Source of the DNA: Trichoplax sp. H2
Lineage: Eukaryota > Placozoa > Uniplacotomia > Trichoplacea
Length of the DNA stretch: 64,000 bases
Assembly: GCA_003344405.1 (NCBI GenBank)
Contig: NOWV01000028.1
Coordinates: 248,001 to 312,000 of the forward strand
Direction of reading: 5' to 3'
The notes beneath the pieces are model-generated. The model saw only the letters and a list, made by a program, of their open reading frames with translations, was not told where the DNA came from and searched no databases. Below are positions 14,126-26,450 of this stretch, piece after piece. The position numbers and the translations under genes were made by a program. The stretch's first letter is position 1; each line of letters begins with the position of its first letter.

Positions 14126-16138
14126 GAATGCAATTCTTCTTCAAAATAAGGGGAAAGCGAACAACCAAGTCCAAGTGGTCGACTATGATGTCTTGATGAT
14201 CTCACTTGGCATGGGATGTTGAATGGGACGAGGGGGGCAAAAAGGAAAAAATCAATCACTCAATGCAAAAGAAAGAACAAGATGATCCGTTTGCCTTTCT
14301 CTGTCGACTCCAAGCCAATGTCAATCCCAATTCGATGACTGTGGCTAGTTGTTTCTTTAAGCTCCACTAGTAGCAATGAAAAAGGGGCAAAAAAAAGGAA
14401 ATGCAATCTTATTGATTGATCAATCTTTGTCTGCTACGACCTGCTCAACGCGTAGTATTGGTATACAGGGCGCGTGGACATACAATAACAGCTATAGTAA
14501 TAGTAGGCAAATATTTTCGAATTGGGAAATGGATCAGTCCTGCCGTCCGGCAGTACGGTACTCATCTGACTCATACTGTGCGCTCGTGTGCAGTCGTCTC
14601 ACCTGCGTGATGACGTTATTTTTCACTATGGTTACAACAGTAGGACGAATGTGACCCTACCCTTGGTGTCACTTGAATGACCAGTCAGTATCATTCTGCA
14701 TGACCCGGACATTTTTGTCGCTTTTTCCATTTTTGTTTCAAGTTCATCCACTGCGCAATGCAGTGCGCATCCTGCAATGGACGATGTACAGTACAACGAT
14801 TGCATGATGAATGCAGTCGGACATGCAATCGATTGTATTGATTTGAACAGCTTGTTGATTCAGGCCAGTTACACTACTGTACAGTACAATGTACATTGTG
14901 CGGTGTATTTTGCGCTTGAATATTGACAAGGAAGACAAAGATTGAAACTTGAACTGTACAGTACAGTACAGTACAGTACTGTCGAGTTTTCAACTGTATC
15001 TTCTTGAGTCCATTGTCCACTACGCCATACAGTACTGTACTATTGCCTTATACTGTACTGTACTGTACAGTGCACGGTCCTGTACAGTAAACTGTACGGT
15101 GCAGTATTGAGCATGGACCTCTACAGTACGAAGTGTACAGTCCAGTCCTATGGAATGGAAGTATACTGTAGTACTGTAGGAAGACTTCCCTGACACTTTG
15201 TACTGGACTCCACAGTGTACAGTATCTGCCTACAGTACTTTTCAGCGTCATTGGATTGTACTGTAGTACACACTACAGTATACTGTACTGCGCTAGAGTT
15301 ATTCGATTGCAGCGAATTCACTTTCTGTTATACAAACTTGTAATGATAATGCGTTACAAGTGTGAACGGCGTATAGAAGCCGCCGCAGAGAATTGTACTG
15401 TACTGTACACTAGTACAGTATGACTTTCGACCGTGTTAGGGTTTTTACTGTAGCCTGTACGGTCCAGCAGACTGCGTTCCGAAGCTTCATTGGATCTGAT
15501 CGATGACCTTTCTAGCCAAGTACCACACAGTACAATACTGTACATCGGATTCTATCGGGTTCCGCTATTTTGGGTCCAATGAACTTGATCATCTGTAAGC
15601 TATGTACTGTACTGTACACTGTAGAATACCGTACAGTGTACAGTACTGTACAGTACAGTACTGTACTGTACTGTACTGTAGTCCAAGACTCCACGGTCGT
15701 ACCGTAGAATGACAATGACTACAGTAGACTAGGGTGAACAAACACACACTCAGTGTACAAAAACACTCATCTGCGCAGCATATTATCTGTACAAATATTA
15801 GGGCTAGGGTTAGCGTTGTGTTACGGTCCGGTACGGTATTGTGCTGCAGTTCTGTACCGGTACCAACACCAGTCATGATCACAATCCAGCAAGAGTACAG
15901 TCTAGAAAAAGACACTCTGCCCATGGCACTGTATGGTACTGCGCGATACGCCTGCCTATGAGTCCATTTAGCGCAGTAATCAAGGTTGACACCATCAGAA
16001 GCTTCACCCCTTCTTTAGCTACAGATGCAACAAGGCGTCGACATCTTGTGATCCGGTGACATCCCAAGCGGTCGTCAAGTCAACGTGATGATTCTTCCTT
16101 GCCAATTTCAATCAGTCTAAGCTGCAATCGAAATCTTA
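14126..16138. other. Intergenic region with inverted pentamer clusters
   Basis: Lies between the divergently transcribed epimerase and AFAP-like genes, so it should hold both promoters. No coding exon is supported. Short open frames here shift between frames and strands and largely read through pentamer repeats. Base composition is less AT-rich than in the rest of the window. Confidence 0.5.
14950..15690. repeat. Inverted TACAG/CTGTA pentanucleotide clusters
   Basis: Runs of TACAG units switch to their reverse complement CTGTA within the same stretch. The clearest blocks are near 14953-14982 and 15629-15680, with shorter copies throughout (15050-15080, 15255-15290, 15395-15420). Because both orientations sit side by side, the blocks are self-complementary and could form hairpins. 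Similar clusters recur near 36.4-36.65 and 41.2-41.4 kb. Confidence 0.8.
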
Positions 16139-19100
16139 ATGGAAGGTTTGTTGTCATTTATTGGCATTCTTCGATGCCTTTCTACAGCTTCACTTGTTCG
16201 ATATTCAATCCATTGAATAATCAATCAAAGTAGATGGGTATTACAGGCCATGTTTCCCCCTCCAGTCGACAGTTGTTGTTATCACCCCCAAACTAGTTAT
16301 CGTCATGCCTAGGTGATTCAACCTTACTTTACAGCTTCTTTGCACGTAGACTTCTTGTATCATCTAGACCCAATCAGCTTTAATGCAGTCAGCATACAAC
16401 CATTTTATTACACCACTAGGATAGACTTATGATGGTAGTCATGGTAAGCAAGGACAATCTGCACAAGAGTGAAAAGGGAAAACAATACTTTACAGTACAG
16501 TATATTGATTTAATGGAGAAGCAATATTGTTGAAAGCCGGTCAACCTGGTTGCAAGCTATACAATCTTGTTTGAATCAAATTACCAAATGAGGATTCTCT
16601 CCATCAACAACGATATCCAATCGACAATCAGCTTAGTTCACTCTTGTAGACTACATCCTCTCTACCTTTTTATACCCCATCAACGATTTAAAGTTGTTGA
16701 TCAATTCGTATGTGTATTGTTGATGATTTTTTTTTTTTCTTTTTTCTCTTTCCAATGCCATTTGGATCTATCTGCTGTACTACCATGAAATTGCCTTCAT
16801 GAATTGGCCATGCTCATTATCGTTCTTGTTTTGTTACCATCCAATTGCGATATTCTGACCGTCGCCCGCACACATGCAACTTAGATGCCAATATAGTTCG
16901 TACCATTTCTCGTATTATTCAATATTTCGACGAGATTTTAATCAATGAAAAATTATCAGCAAGAGCTGAACAACTTCGACTTGACTTATTACGATTAGCA
17001 ACTGATTTACAACAAGTTGCACAAGCCAGTGAATTATCACGCAGTTCAAGATGGAATAGTACTCGTGGTCGATGGTCTGCCGCTGGCCAAAAAGATGCTC
17101 AAGATTTTGTATCTGTTCAACGTCAGATTGCACGAGGTGAAGTCGCTCGTCAACATGCTCACTATAAGACGATGCCGTGTAGGATACGCAAGCCTCGTCC
17201 CCAACTCTTTCAATCATGGTTAAAAGGAGATCAAGTCGAGGTCAGTTTCATCATACTGCTGTAATATTGCTTCAAAATGATTGCACTACAAGTAGACAGT
17301 AAAAAACTTCAAATTACAACCCCCAACGTAGCTTTAGCTTCTGTTCATACGATCTACTCGGATCCAAATCAAACCTTATCTTGTAAACACAACAAGGAAA
17401 GACCACTTAAAATACAGTATATACGCGTATAGGACATGAGTAAAAATCTTGTATATCATCCATTTCTACAATTGATAGACCACCTAATCAATGTTGGATA
17501 TCAATGTAATTACTATTCATTGGCCTAATTGTAGACCACAACGATCATTTCCTACTCCATTTTACATTTATCCAATGATTAGAACTGTCAATGTCACGAA
17601 CAAACAGTTCAATTGAGTTGATGCAAGGGACAATGGAATGATTTACTGATTCATGTTTATCTCCTGTCTAATTTAGAGTACTATAAATGGCTTATGAAAA
17701 TGAGTTTATTTTCCACCATCAATCATTTACATAGACTCGACTATGTAAAACAAAGTGTACTACATTTCCTAGTTATGAAAGAAAATACCGCGCGCATGTT
17801 TAGCAAAACAGATTGTATTTATGTTACCCCAATCAACGTCATATTTATCCTTGACAACACTCCGTTGATGATGATTAATGTCAATATTCCTTACCTTATG
17901 AATTGCAAACGAAACATCAATCAACAAAATTGCCAGCTCGCTAGACTCGACACTTGTACTGTATACAGTGCTCATAACAACCTTCATGAAAGTTCTACTA
18001 CAATAATTATATTATTATTATTATTTTAAAGTAGAATTAAAACGATCATACCCAACACTATCCCATCATCATTAATGTATTCTATCCTAGGACGACTTGA
18101 ATTGTTAATTAAAACTGGACATTGCCAACATACAGTACAGTACAGTAGTATCCTAATCGCCAATGATGATCTACTCGCGGTTGCACTTTGACCTTATAAA
18201 CAAAGTCAATTTATTCCATCTTGTAAGTTGGATTGTTTGATTTCTGCCACACTGGCGTCAAAGTCTCAATCCTCCCTACAGGGTTTCTATATTTGGTCTT
18301 AGTTAATGTTATATGAACTACACTTTATACAGCATACCATGAATAAGGATCGCCTTATCAGTGTTCCATTTTGAGGAGGACGATTAAATCAAAATGACCG
18401 TCACCAAGTAGTGCTTTCACCTAAGAATGATGCATGCTTAGGTTGCTGCACTGTATAAGATCGCAATTAGCGTATACCGTAGTTCGTAGACTCTTCAAAA
18501 CTATAGACATCAGTGTATGACTATTAACCGTAACAATTATTGGACTAATAAAGAAAGATACATGCTTAAAAAGTGGCTATATTATAGAAGATCGCATGTG
18601 TGCGTATACTGTAGTTCATAGATTCTTAAAACTAGACATTAACGTGTGAGTATGAACCCCCAAAGGTTATCTATCTCAGCAAAGCAATATTAAATGAATA
18701 TACATCAATTCTTCGATTAAATCAAAATGACCGTCACCAAGTAGTGCTTTCACCCAAGAATGATGCATGCTTAGGTTGCTGCAGTGTATAAGACCGCAAT
18801 TAGCCTATACCGTAGTTCGTAGACTCTTCAAAACTATAGACATCAGCGTATGACTATTAATCGTTCAAAAATTATCGGACTAATAAAGAAAGATACATGC
18901 TTAAAAGGTGGCTGTATTATAGATGATCGCATGTGTGCGCATACAATAGTTCACAGATTCTTAAAACTAGACATTAGCGTATGAGTATTAACCCCCAAAG
19001 GTGATCTGTCTCAGCAAAGCAATATTAAATGAATGTACATCAATTCTTCTCGTCTAGGAGCAAGAAGATGATTCTGTCTTTGATCAACATGATTCAAATC

Positions 19101-22100
19101 AAGATCAATCAGCGATAGCAGCAAATCCCGAAGAAAATGAAAAACTAAATGAGGAACGATATCTTGAAGTAGTTGAGTCAGATTCGGAAAAAAATGGAAC
19201 AAATAGCCCAAAGCCACAAACAAATACGCAGGAATCGATCCAATTTAAGCAAGTAAATGATGTTGTTGCTATCAACATAGACGATGTTGTCCGTGTGGCC
19301 ACATTTATAGGTCAAATATGTGAATATCGTGTCGACGGAATAAAGGAAAATAAATTGCGTTGGTGTGTCATTACCAAAGAAATGGACTTGTATCTATACG
19401 ATACATTCAATCAACCTTATGTTAAAAAAATGAAGTTACCTGGTTATAAGCTTCATTTAATTAGCCAATATATGGGATCTTATCAACACTTTATCATCAA
19501 ATTAAATCATCAGGATAGAGTCCCAAAGACAATCAGCTTTGTTATGGATAGTAAGCCAGAAGTCGTAAAATGGCTGAACTTATTTTGTCTTGCCACCCAT
19601 CCTGAAAAACTGTGTAAGCTCTACCAAATAATATCGACTACTTTAATAGTAGTATCAATCAGCCAAGCATTAGTCTTAACCCCAAATATCATCTTATATT
19701 CAACTCGTGTATAAGTGTATTTAATATTTGAAATTACTAGCCATAGTTTGAAAAATTTTGATGCTATCATCATTTCAGTGTCTGTGGATCTGGTTGACGA
19801 CGAAAATCCACCATCAAAATTCCAATTACTGCAACGACAAAAGCGCAATCATCATGCAACCTTTAGAAAACGCAACGTAGCAATAGCTAGCGGAGTTAAA
19901 CAACCTAGAGCAAAATCAGTCGAGTCAAGTTATGACGATGATACATACGTGTATGACGATATATTTGCTCAGTTGAGAAAATTAAGAATGGTAGGTACAG
20001 TAGTGTCATTACTTAAAAATAATTGCACTACATCAATGACGCATACTTCTAATAACTTTCATCTATGTTACCTATTACAGTCAATATTTCATAGCAGTTT
20101 GCCAATCAATCAAGATTTTGAAAATATGCTAACTCAAATATCTGAACAAGAACAAATCAGAGTTGACGAAGAGAAATCGAAAGCTATGAGGCCTCGCAGT
20201 GAGCGTACATCTCAAGATCCAATCAACACGACTCTACGAACGACAATTGAAAATGGGGGTACTGTTCGATCGAAATCAGCTAATAGCCTTCGCTTGCCGA
20301 AACCAATCGATAGAACGATGTCAAATACAACTTCCGTTTCGACAACAGACGATTACTATGATCGTTCCGATAATATCAGCCGATACGAGATTAGCAGCGG
20401 TGCATCATCAGATGTGTACTTGCAGCCAAAATTAAAGCCAGCCCTTATCTATGAAGATGATAAATATGAGGTCCCTGTTCTATCAGAACTTGGTGCCACT
20501 GACACTAGTGTTAGGAAGGAAATGCCAATTCTTCCTAAACTTCGGAAGCCACCTTCTCCGCCCTCCTTCCGCCCGCGCAATAGAATACGACGGTTTATTA
20601 GCGATAGTTTCTCCGATAAATTCGATACTAGAGATCGAAATACAGAAGTAAGCTGTAGTATCCATTCATAACTTATTATAGATAAATAGCACGTGCATAT
20701 TATACAACTAATTAACTTAGCTTGCAGATCAGTTTACTACTGCAGCGCTAATGCAATGTATCATATTTCGCATTATTTCAATAGCGCTTTGAAAAATTAG
20801 CCAAGAAAAGTTTAGTTAGTGGTTACCTGTTACGCAGTGGAGGAGCAAATATTCAACGCAAACGTTGGTGCATCCTCACGAAGGATAGACTTTATTTCTT
20901 TGTCAAAGAAAGGGATTACTTGCCGCGTTCTATAATGAAACTGAAAGACTGTCATTTAGATGAGTCACAGTTGGCTGAGAAGGCTATTATTACGTTGATC
21001 TTTCGAAAATCGAAGCGTATTAAATTAACATGTACTAATCTGAATGAATATAATACGTGGCTTTCCGCTCTAAAATCTGCTTTAGAAGAATTTCGTGCCA
21101 CGAGCTCAGATTCTGAAAGTAATGGGGTTAGTATAAGTTGAGGAAAGATCTTCAAAAATAGGATGATAATATTCTTTCAACCTCTTTCTACTATCTGAGT
21201 ACCTTATGCCGATTTATCATCATTTTTTCCTCTTTCACTCAGTCTAAGACGCCGAAGATAGTTAATGATACCTCCGATACCTCCGATAGCGACAACACTG
21301 ATGTTGAAGATTCCCACGCTACTACCACATCTTCTGACAACACGATCAATGTCAGTCGAAGTATTACTTCTGTATCAACCAGTAAGTTGATAGTTAAATG
21401 ATATCAAGTACATAATACGCTATTGTTCGATAGCTCTAAAGAGCTGATGCGAATTGTAAATATTTCTAATGGAAGGGTAATTTTTTGTACCAGAATCAGG
21501 AATTGTAATCGTAGATAGTGATCCAAGTAGTGGAGGTAGTGTATTAAGTTTCAACTATCAGCAACCATCCTTCTTCAGAAACGCCTTCCAAGGAAAATTA
21601 GATCGTTGTATCTTTGAAAATAATAAATATGTTTGGCAAAACCGTTGGTGTGAGATCAACAGGAGTATACTATACTGCTATGTTCGTGAACGGGATAGTA
21701 TTGCTTGTGAGTTTCAGGTATCACTATATCAGTGTCGTGTTGAACCTGTTAACCTAGCGGATAAAGGTCGTCCATATGCTTTCAAACTGATTTCGTCTGA
21801 TAACCAAGAACTTGCTACCTTTGCTCATGACAATCGAGAAGCGCTACAATCCGTTATAAGACTAATTAGGCACGCTGCTGAGGTAAACCTGTGCATCTAC
21901 TTTTCGTATCATACATTTTAAAGGCACCAAACTGATACAATGACGTAAGCGAATTCTTGCAATAAAATAACTTTGTTATTTTAAATTTTATTTTAATAGA
22001 TGTCAAGTCCAGTCGATATAAATGAATATGCAAAAGCTGATAGCGATTTGGAAAGGAATGCCAAAACTACTAGTGCTAAAACGAAAAATGTCAAAAAACC

Positions 22101-24018
22101 TAAGCTACCGATGGCTCTATTTCAACAACGACCTTTACCGCCACCAGCTAGTAACCTAGGCAGAAGTAAATCATCACAAGACATTTCTAGCGAAGACGGT
22201 TAGCCTACATTGGGAATAAAACGATACTTATAAATTTTAGTAGACTGTGGTTAAATTTGAAAACTGTTAGCTTTAAATAGGAAACACTTCCCGTAATAGC
22301 CATTGAAAGGATATTTATCCTTTTTTTTACGTAACAGGCTTTTACGAAAGGAATTTACAAACTGCCCAAGGTTCAATTGACACTGAAGTCGTATACCATA
22401 CACCAACAAGTGCTACATCTAAAGGATTTAGCGAAGAAATATACGAAGATATCGATAAAGCCAAAAACGTTATCTTAGATATGTATGAAGAGGCCAGTAT
22501 AGCCACAAGCGGAGTATCTACAATTAATAAGGATAAAAACATTGAGGATTTATACGAGAAAGTGGACGATTTGAGAGAGGTAAGATGACTTTATTTTTGC
22601 TCTGGAAGCACTATTGACTTTGCTTTCATTTTATTGCTTACTTTAATATTTCAACAGAGATTACGAAAGAAATCAGTCCAGGTGAAGCCAATTACCGAGA
22701 CTAGCTCTAGTTCGAATGCTTCAAAGTCTGTAACACCCCGACATCAGTCTTCTGACTCAGCCAAAAATATTCCTACTGATTCTGATAGTGATATCGGTGC
22801 TACTTCACCCCTGTTTAACTCGGCCAATTATGCCTCACTGAATAAGTTAAAAAACATGAATAGAACTGATTCCGGTAGTAGTAGTCAAAAAAGCTTAGAG
22901 GCACCATTTCCAAGTAGAACCAGAAGTTCATTTTCAGATGGAGAAATGACAGTTATAGAAGGGGAACTAAATTTACCAAAGCAGTCAACAATGAATTTGA
23001 CCTTTAAGAAACGCTGGTGTGTAGTTAAAGCATCAGATAGTCGTAGCAGGTATAATTTTGCCCTACATACAATATACTCATATTCCAAGGCTTACTGACT
23101 GATTGTTTAGTTCATTTTTTACTATTACTAACCGATTATATTTATATCATCAACTACGATATAGATTACTCATCTTTCGACGCAAAGGCGATCGCAAACC
23201 TACTGATGAATACATTTTATCCAAATTGCAATTATTGGTTGACAGTAAACTTCCAAACGAATTTAAGCTGAAGTATATCAGTGGAGAAAACGCCGGCAGC
23301 TCTCTTCATTTTCAGGCATTTGGTAGAGAAGAAGCGGCTGCTTGGGCTGAAAAATTACTTAAGCATACCATTATTGCAACGCAATCAGATGCCTCTATAG
23401 TAGCCAGTTTCATTGCAGAAAATTCCGCTAATTCAGGCGTTAATACTCCTACTAATTTTTCTAGAACTAGGAGTAAACGGTTCTTTACAGGTAAAAACGA
23501 CTGAAAAATGATCGTTATTGCTACATTTTATATTTTGTACAATATACTAAAGTGTCATTTAATTTTTGTGATTACTAGCTATCTTTGACAATAAAGGAAG
23601 ATCGAGTAGCTTTACTGACGTACATTCAGAAAAAAAAATGGGTAAGGCGATCCAGAAACGGTTAACAGCGACTATTGAAAGGGATGAAAAGGTATCAATG
23701 TCAATAAATCAGCTGATGCAACGAGAATCGCAATTGCAAGCTCAGGTTGAAAAAATTACTTCTGATCTAAAGCGAACTAAATTGGACTTACGTAATGCCC
23801 AAGATACTCAAGTTAAAGCATCTTCTACCGAGGCTAAACTTGCTAGTAAGACATGCGAAAAATTATTTAAGAAGATGCAATCACTTGAACAGTCGTTGGA
23901 GAAAACCATACAAGATTTAAATAAGACGCAAAGTGACATCAAGCGTCTACAATCTAGACGCAGCTTTGGTGACATGCAGATATCACAGAGTTCGCCGAAA
24001 ACGAAACCTCGAAAGTAG
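16139..24018 (+). CDS. AFAP-like multi-PH-domain adaptor (four PH domains)
   Basis: Probable actin-filament-associated-protein type scaffold, cytoplasmic. Exons: 16139-16145 (tentative start: ATG GAA G), 16885-17240, 19058-19613, 19779-19990, 20081-20647, 20785-21126, 21243-21381, 21494-21882, 22000-22198, 22338-22579, 22658-23049, 23165-23490, 23579-24018. All phases agree, giving 1388 aa. The N-terminus (MEDANIV, then EILINEKL) resembles the leucine-rich N-terminus of AFAP1. PH domains lie at about 200-305, 577-670, 755-857 and 1100-1205, each with the RW-C strand pattern (LRWCVI, KRWCIL, NRWCEI, KRWCVV). Proline-rich stretches (RKPPSPPSF, QRPLPPPAS) could bind SH3 domains. Acidic tyrosine motifs include YEDI at Y958. 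A coiled coil follows at about 1275-1375. Vertebrate AFAP proteins have two PH domains and about 730-820 aa, so this protein is enlarged. The PH calls are firm; the family name is inference, and the 7-nt first exon is the weakest part. Confidence 0.72.
18382..19047. repeat. 333-bp tandem duplication inside an intron
   Basis: Two adjacent copies, 18382-18714 and 18715-about 19047, with few differences. Each unit itself contains two diverged halves (compare the stretch around GTATACCGTAGTTCGTAG with GTATACTGTAGTTCATAG). The array fills the end of the 1.8-kb intron 17241-19057 of the AFAP-like gene, and the second copy runs almost up to the splice acceptor before 19058. No reading frame is conserved. 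Confidence 0.88.
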
Positions 24019-26450
24019 AACTTGTTATTGGTCGACGATATCATAAGATGAATGTCAGATGTAGTTTTACTTAACTCAAGTCTTGTATGGACTACAATTG
24101 ATATCTTATTTTACTTTTATCTATTCATATGTGTATCTCTGCTGCAGCATAGTTCTATGATATCAACGACACTGAATCAGAATAATTTATTATCTACAGG
24201 TGTTATGCCAACTATTGCTGCTATACTTCTATCTTTAGTTATTTTCACATTTATCGTTCAAGATTTTTATTAGTAATGCGGTGTCTGATCAAAAAGTAAA
24301 TAGGTTGATATGCATTTATATACACTCATATACATAATACATATATATATATATATGCCATGATAACATCTTTTATTTGATTATTACCATAGCGTTCGAA
24401 GTTGTAGTAGTAGGCTAAGTCATATCTGTTTTAAATGCGGACTTTACACCGTGATAATTTGTCAACGGAAAAATATATACATACGCGCATATCATTATTA
24501 GAGAGTAATCTTCAGCTTATTTAACCTTTAAGGTTCAGTGACAGCTTATCAAGTCGGCATGATTATTTTAAGTAAAGCATCAGTTTATTAGACAGCATTG
24601 TAGTTATAAACTACATTATTATACACATATTCTTAGGCTGTATTCGTTTTTATTATGTTGGGATCGTTCGTAGAGTTGTAGCCGACTAAACAAATCTATG
24701 AACTAAATCTTAATTGATTTAATGCACAGACTTATCATTATTTATTCTCGGCTTTCATTTATAATAGAATTTAAAGCAAGCCTATACGTATCTAAAATCG
24801 AAATGATGTAGATATAGTATCCATTGGATCAATATAAGATGTATCTCATGCTAAAATGTATCGTTTATCATAAATTAGTTTTTATACGGTAATATTTACT
24901 TGGTGTTGACACTAATGGTCTGGATATAATGCATATTTTTATTAATGCGAGATAATGATGGCTAATGATCAGATTTTCTCCTGAAAGTTTTAACTATAAG
25001 ATGTTAACAGTTCTTGAAAATTATAAGCTTTGCTTAAAGCATATTGTGCAATTTACTTCATATTATGCCTAGGTTTTAAATTTATATCTTGGCATATTAT
25101 ATCCAAGATTCTAGCAAACACATCGTGTATGTATTCAGTATCGATGGAATGAATATGTAAATATTCAGTCATGTCGTGTGCGTAAATTTTTTCAGTTATT
25201 ATAATTAACGGTGCAAGATTAACTATTTAACGATATTGTGGTCTGTTTTTGTAAAAACTGGCATTTTACACTAGAAGGAGGGAAGTGATGTGTTAAAACT
25301 TGTACAATGCGGTGAACTTTTAACTTGGGTTATAAATGGAATGGTCGATCATGTTTTAAAGTGTGAGCTTGTTATTATTGAAGTATTTTTTAACACGCTA
25401 TCTTACTCTGTTTAGTAATAAAAATAACAATAAATAGCCATGTTTCTTGTGGAAAATAAAACTCAGCTTATGTATAACCCTTTTCTCTTATTGATATTCA
25501 ACAGTCAAATTCAGAAATTATAAACAGTAGGTATTCAATCCCAAATTATCACATTATATGACATCTACAACTATAGGAGATCGCAAAGTGTCTACGTTGC
25601 AAAAGCTACTTAAAATTGCTACAGATTTTGAGAAGCTATGATATGAGGATGGAGCGTCCAACAAAAATATTTCTCCTAATCTACTGTTATATTATTCTGA
25701 ATAGTAACCCTGTTGTAAAGGAATTAACAAGAGTCATAATGTATCATCGTATATAAGTGTCTAACCTTTTCTAAATCTGATTTCTCATTAAGCCAAGTTA
25801 AAGTTAATGTATGGCTAAATTTCGGAGATTATGTAAGTTGAAAGATATTTCTTAAGATTACTACTAGCAACACATTTTTTTGGAAATGTCACAATTTAAG
25901 AGGCTTCTGAATTGCGTATGCGTCAGTTCTAAAAATAAAATTTACTCACATAAATGCAGCAGTAAATATTGAAATTCCGTTGAATCAACCTGATGAAACT
26001 GCAATACATATTGATTGGTAATACAAATCAGCCTACTCGTCCTTTTTGATTTATGCGTAGATCTTATCACTTGAATAAATAGTCAACGGTGTGAGATAAA
26101 GTAATAACAAAAACAGATCAAGACAAGTTTAAAAAACACCATCGATTTGTAGAAGCAGCAATTAAACATGAAATAAATGATAAACAATTCATTTAATTTG
26201 ATTTAACACTTCAGCGCTTCATCCTGTCATCATTACACTTTCAAAACAAAATTGTCTCAGTTACAAACCTCGTCACTGCGTAAATAGTCTTCAAGTTAGG
26301 ATGGTCTAACACCTTATTTATTCGATCCTTTTTACGCAAGAGATGATTATGAATGAGTCAAGATTTTCTTACAACGCTAAGCCATCACTTAACCTGCATC
26401 CCCTATCTAATATACAGTGTCTATATCCGGATTTTCAATTATAAAAAATC
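24019..26450. other. Intergenic region, 3' flank of AFAP-like gene
   Basis: Contains the 3' untranslated region of the AFAP-like gene and the promoter side of the LDLa gene. A 73-codon frame at 24052-24273 ends in a hydrophobic segment and is discussed as a finding; I do not call it a gene. A pure AT dinucleotide run lies at 24341-24356. Nothing else is recognised. Confidence 0.45.
24341..24356. repeat. AT microsatellite
   Basis: Short uninterrupted run of alternating A and T, about 320 bases after the stop codon of the AFAP-like gene. Confidence 0.85.

Noticed and set aside
16567-16788. 73-codon plus frame as the first exon of the AFAP-like gene
   Set aside because: It runs through the long T-tract of the intron acceptor region and offers no fitting donor.
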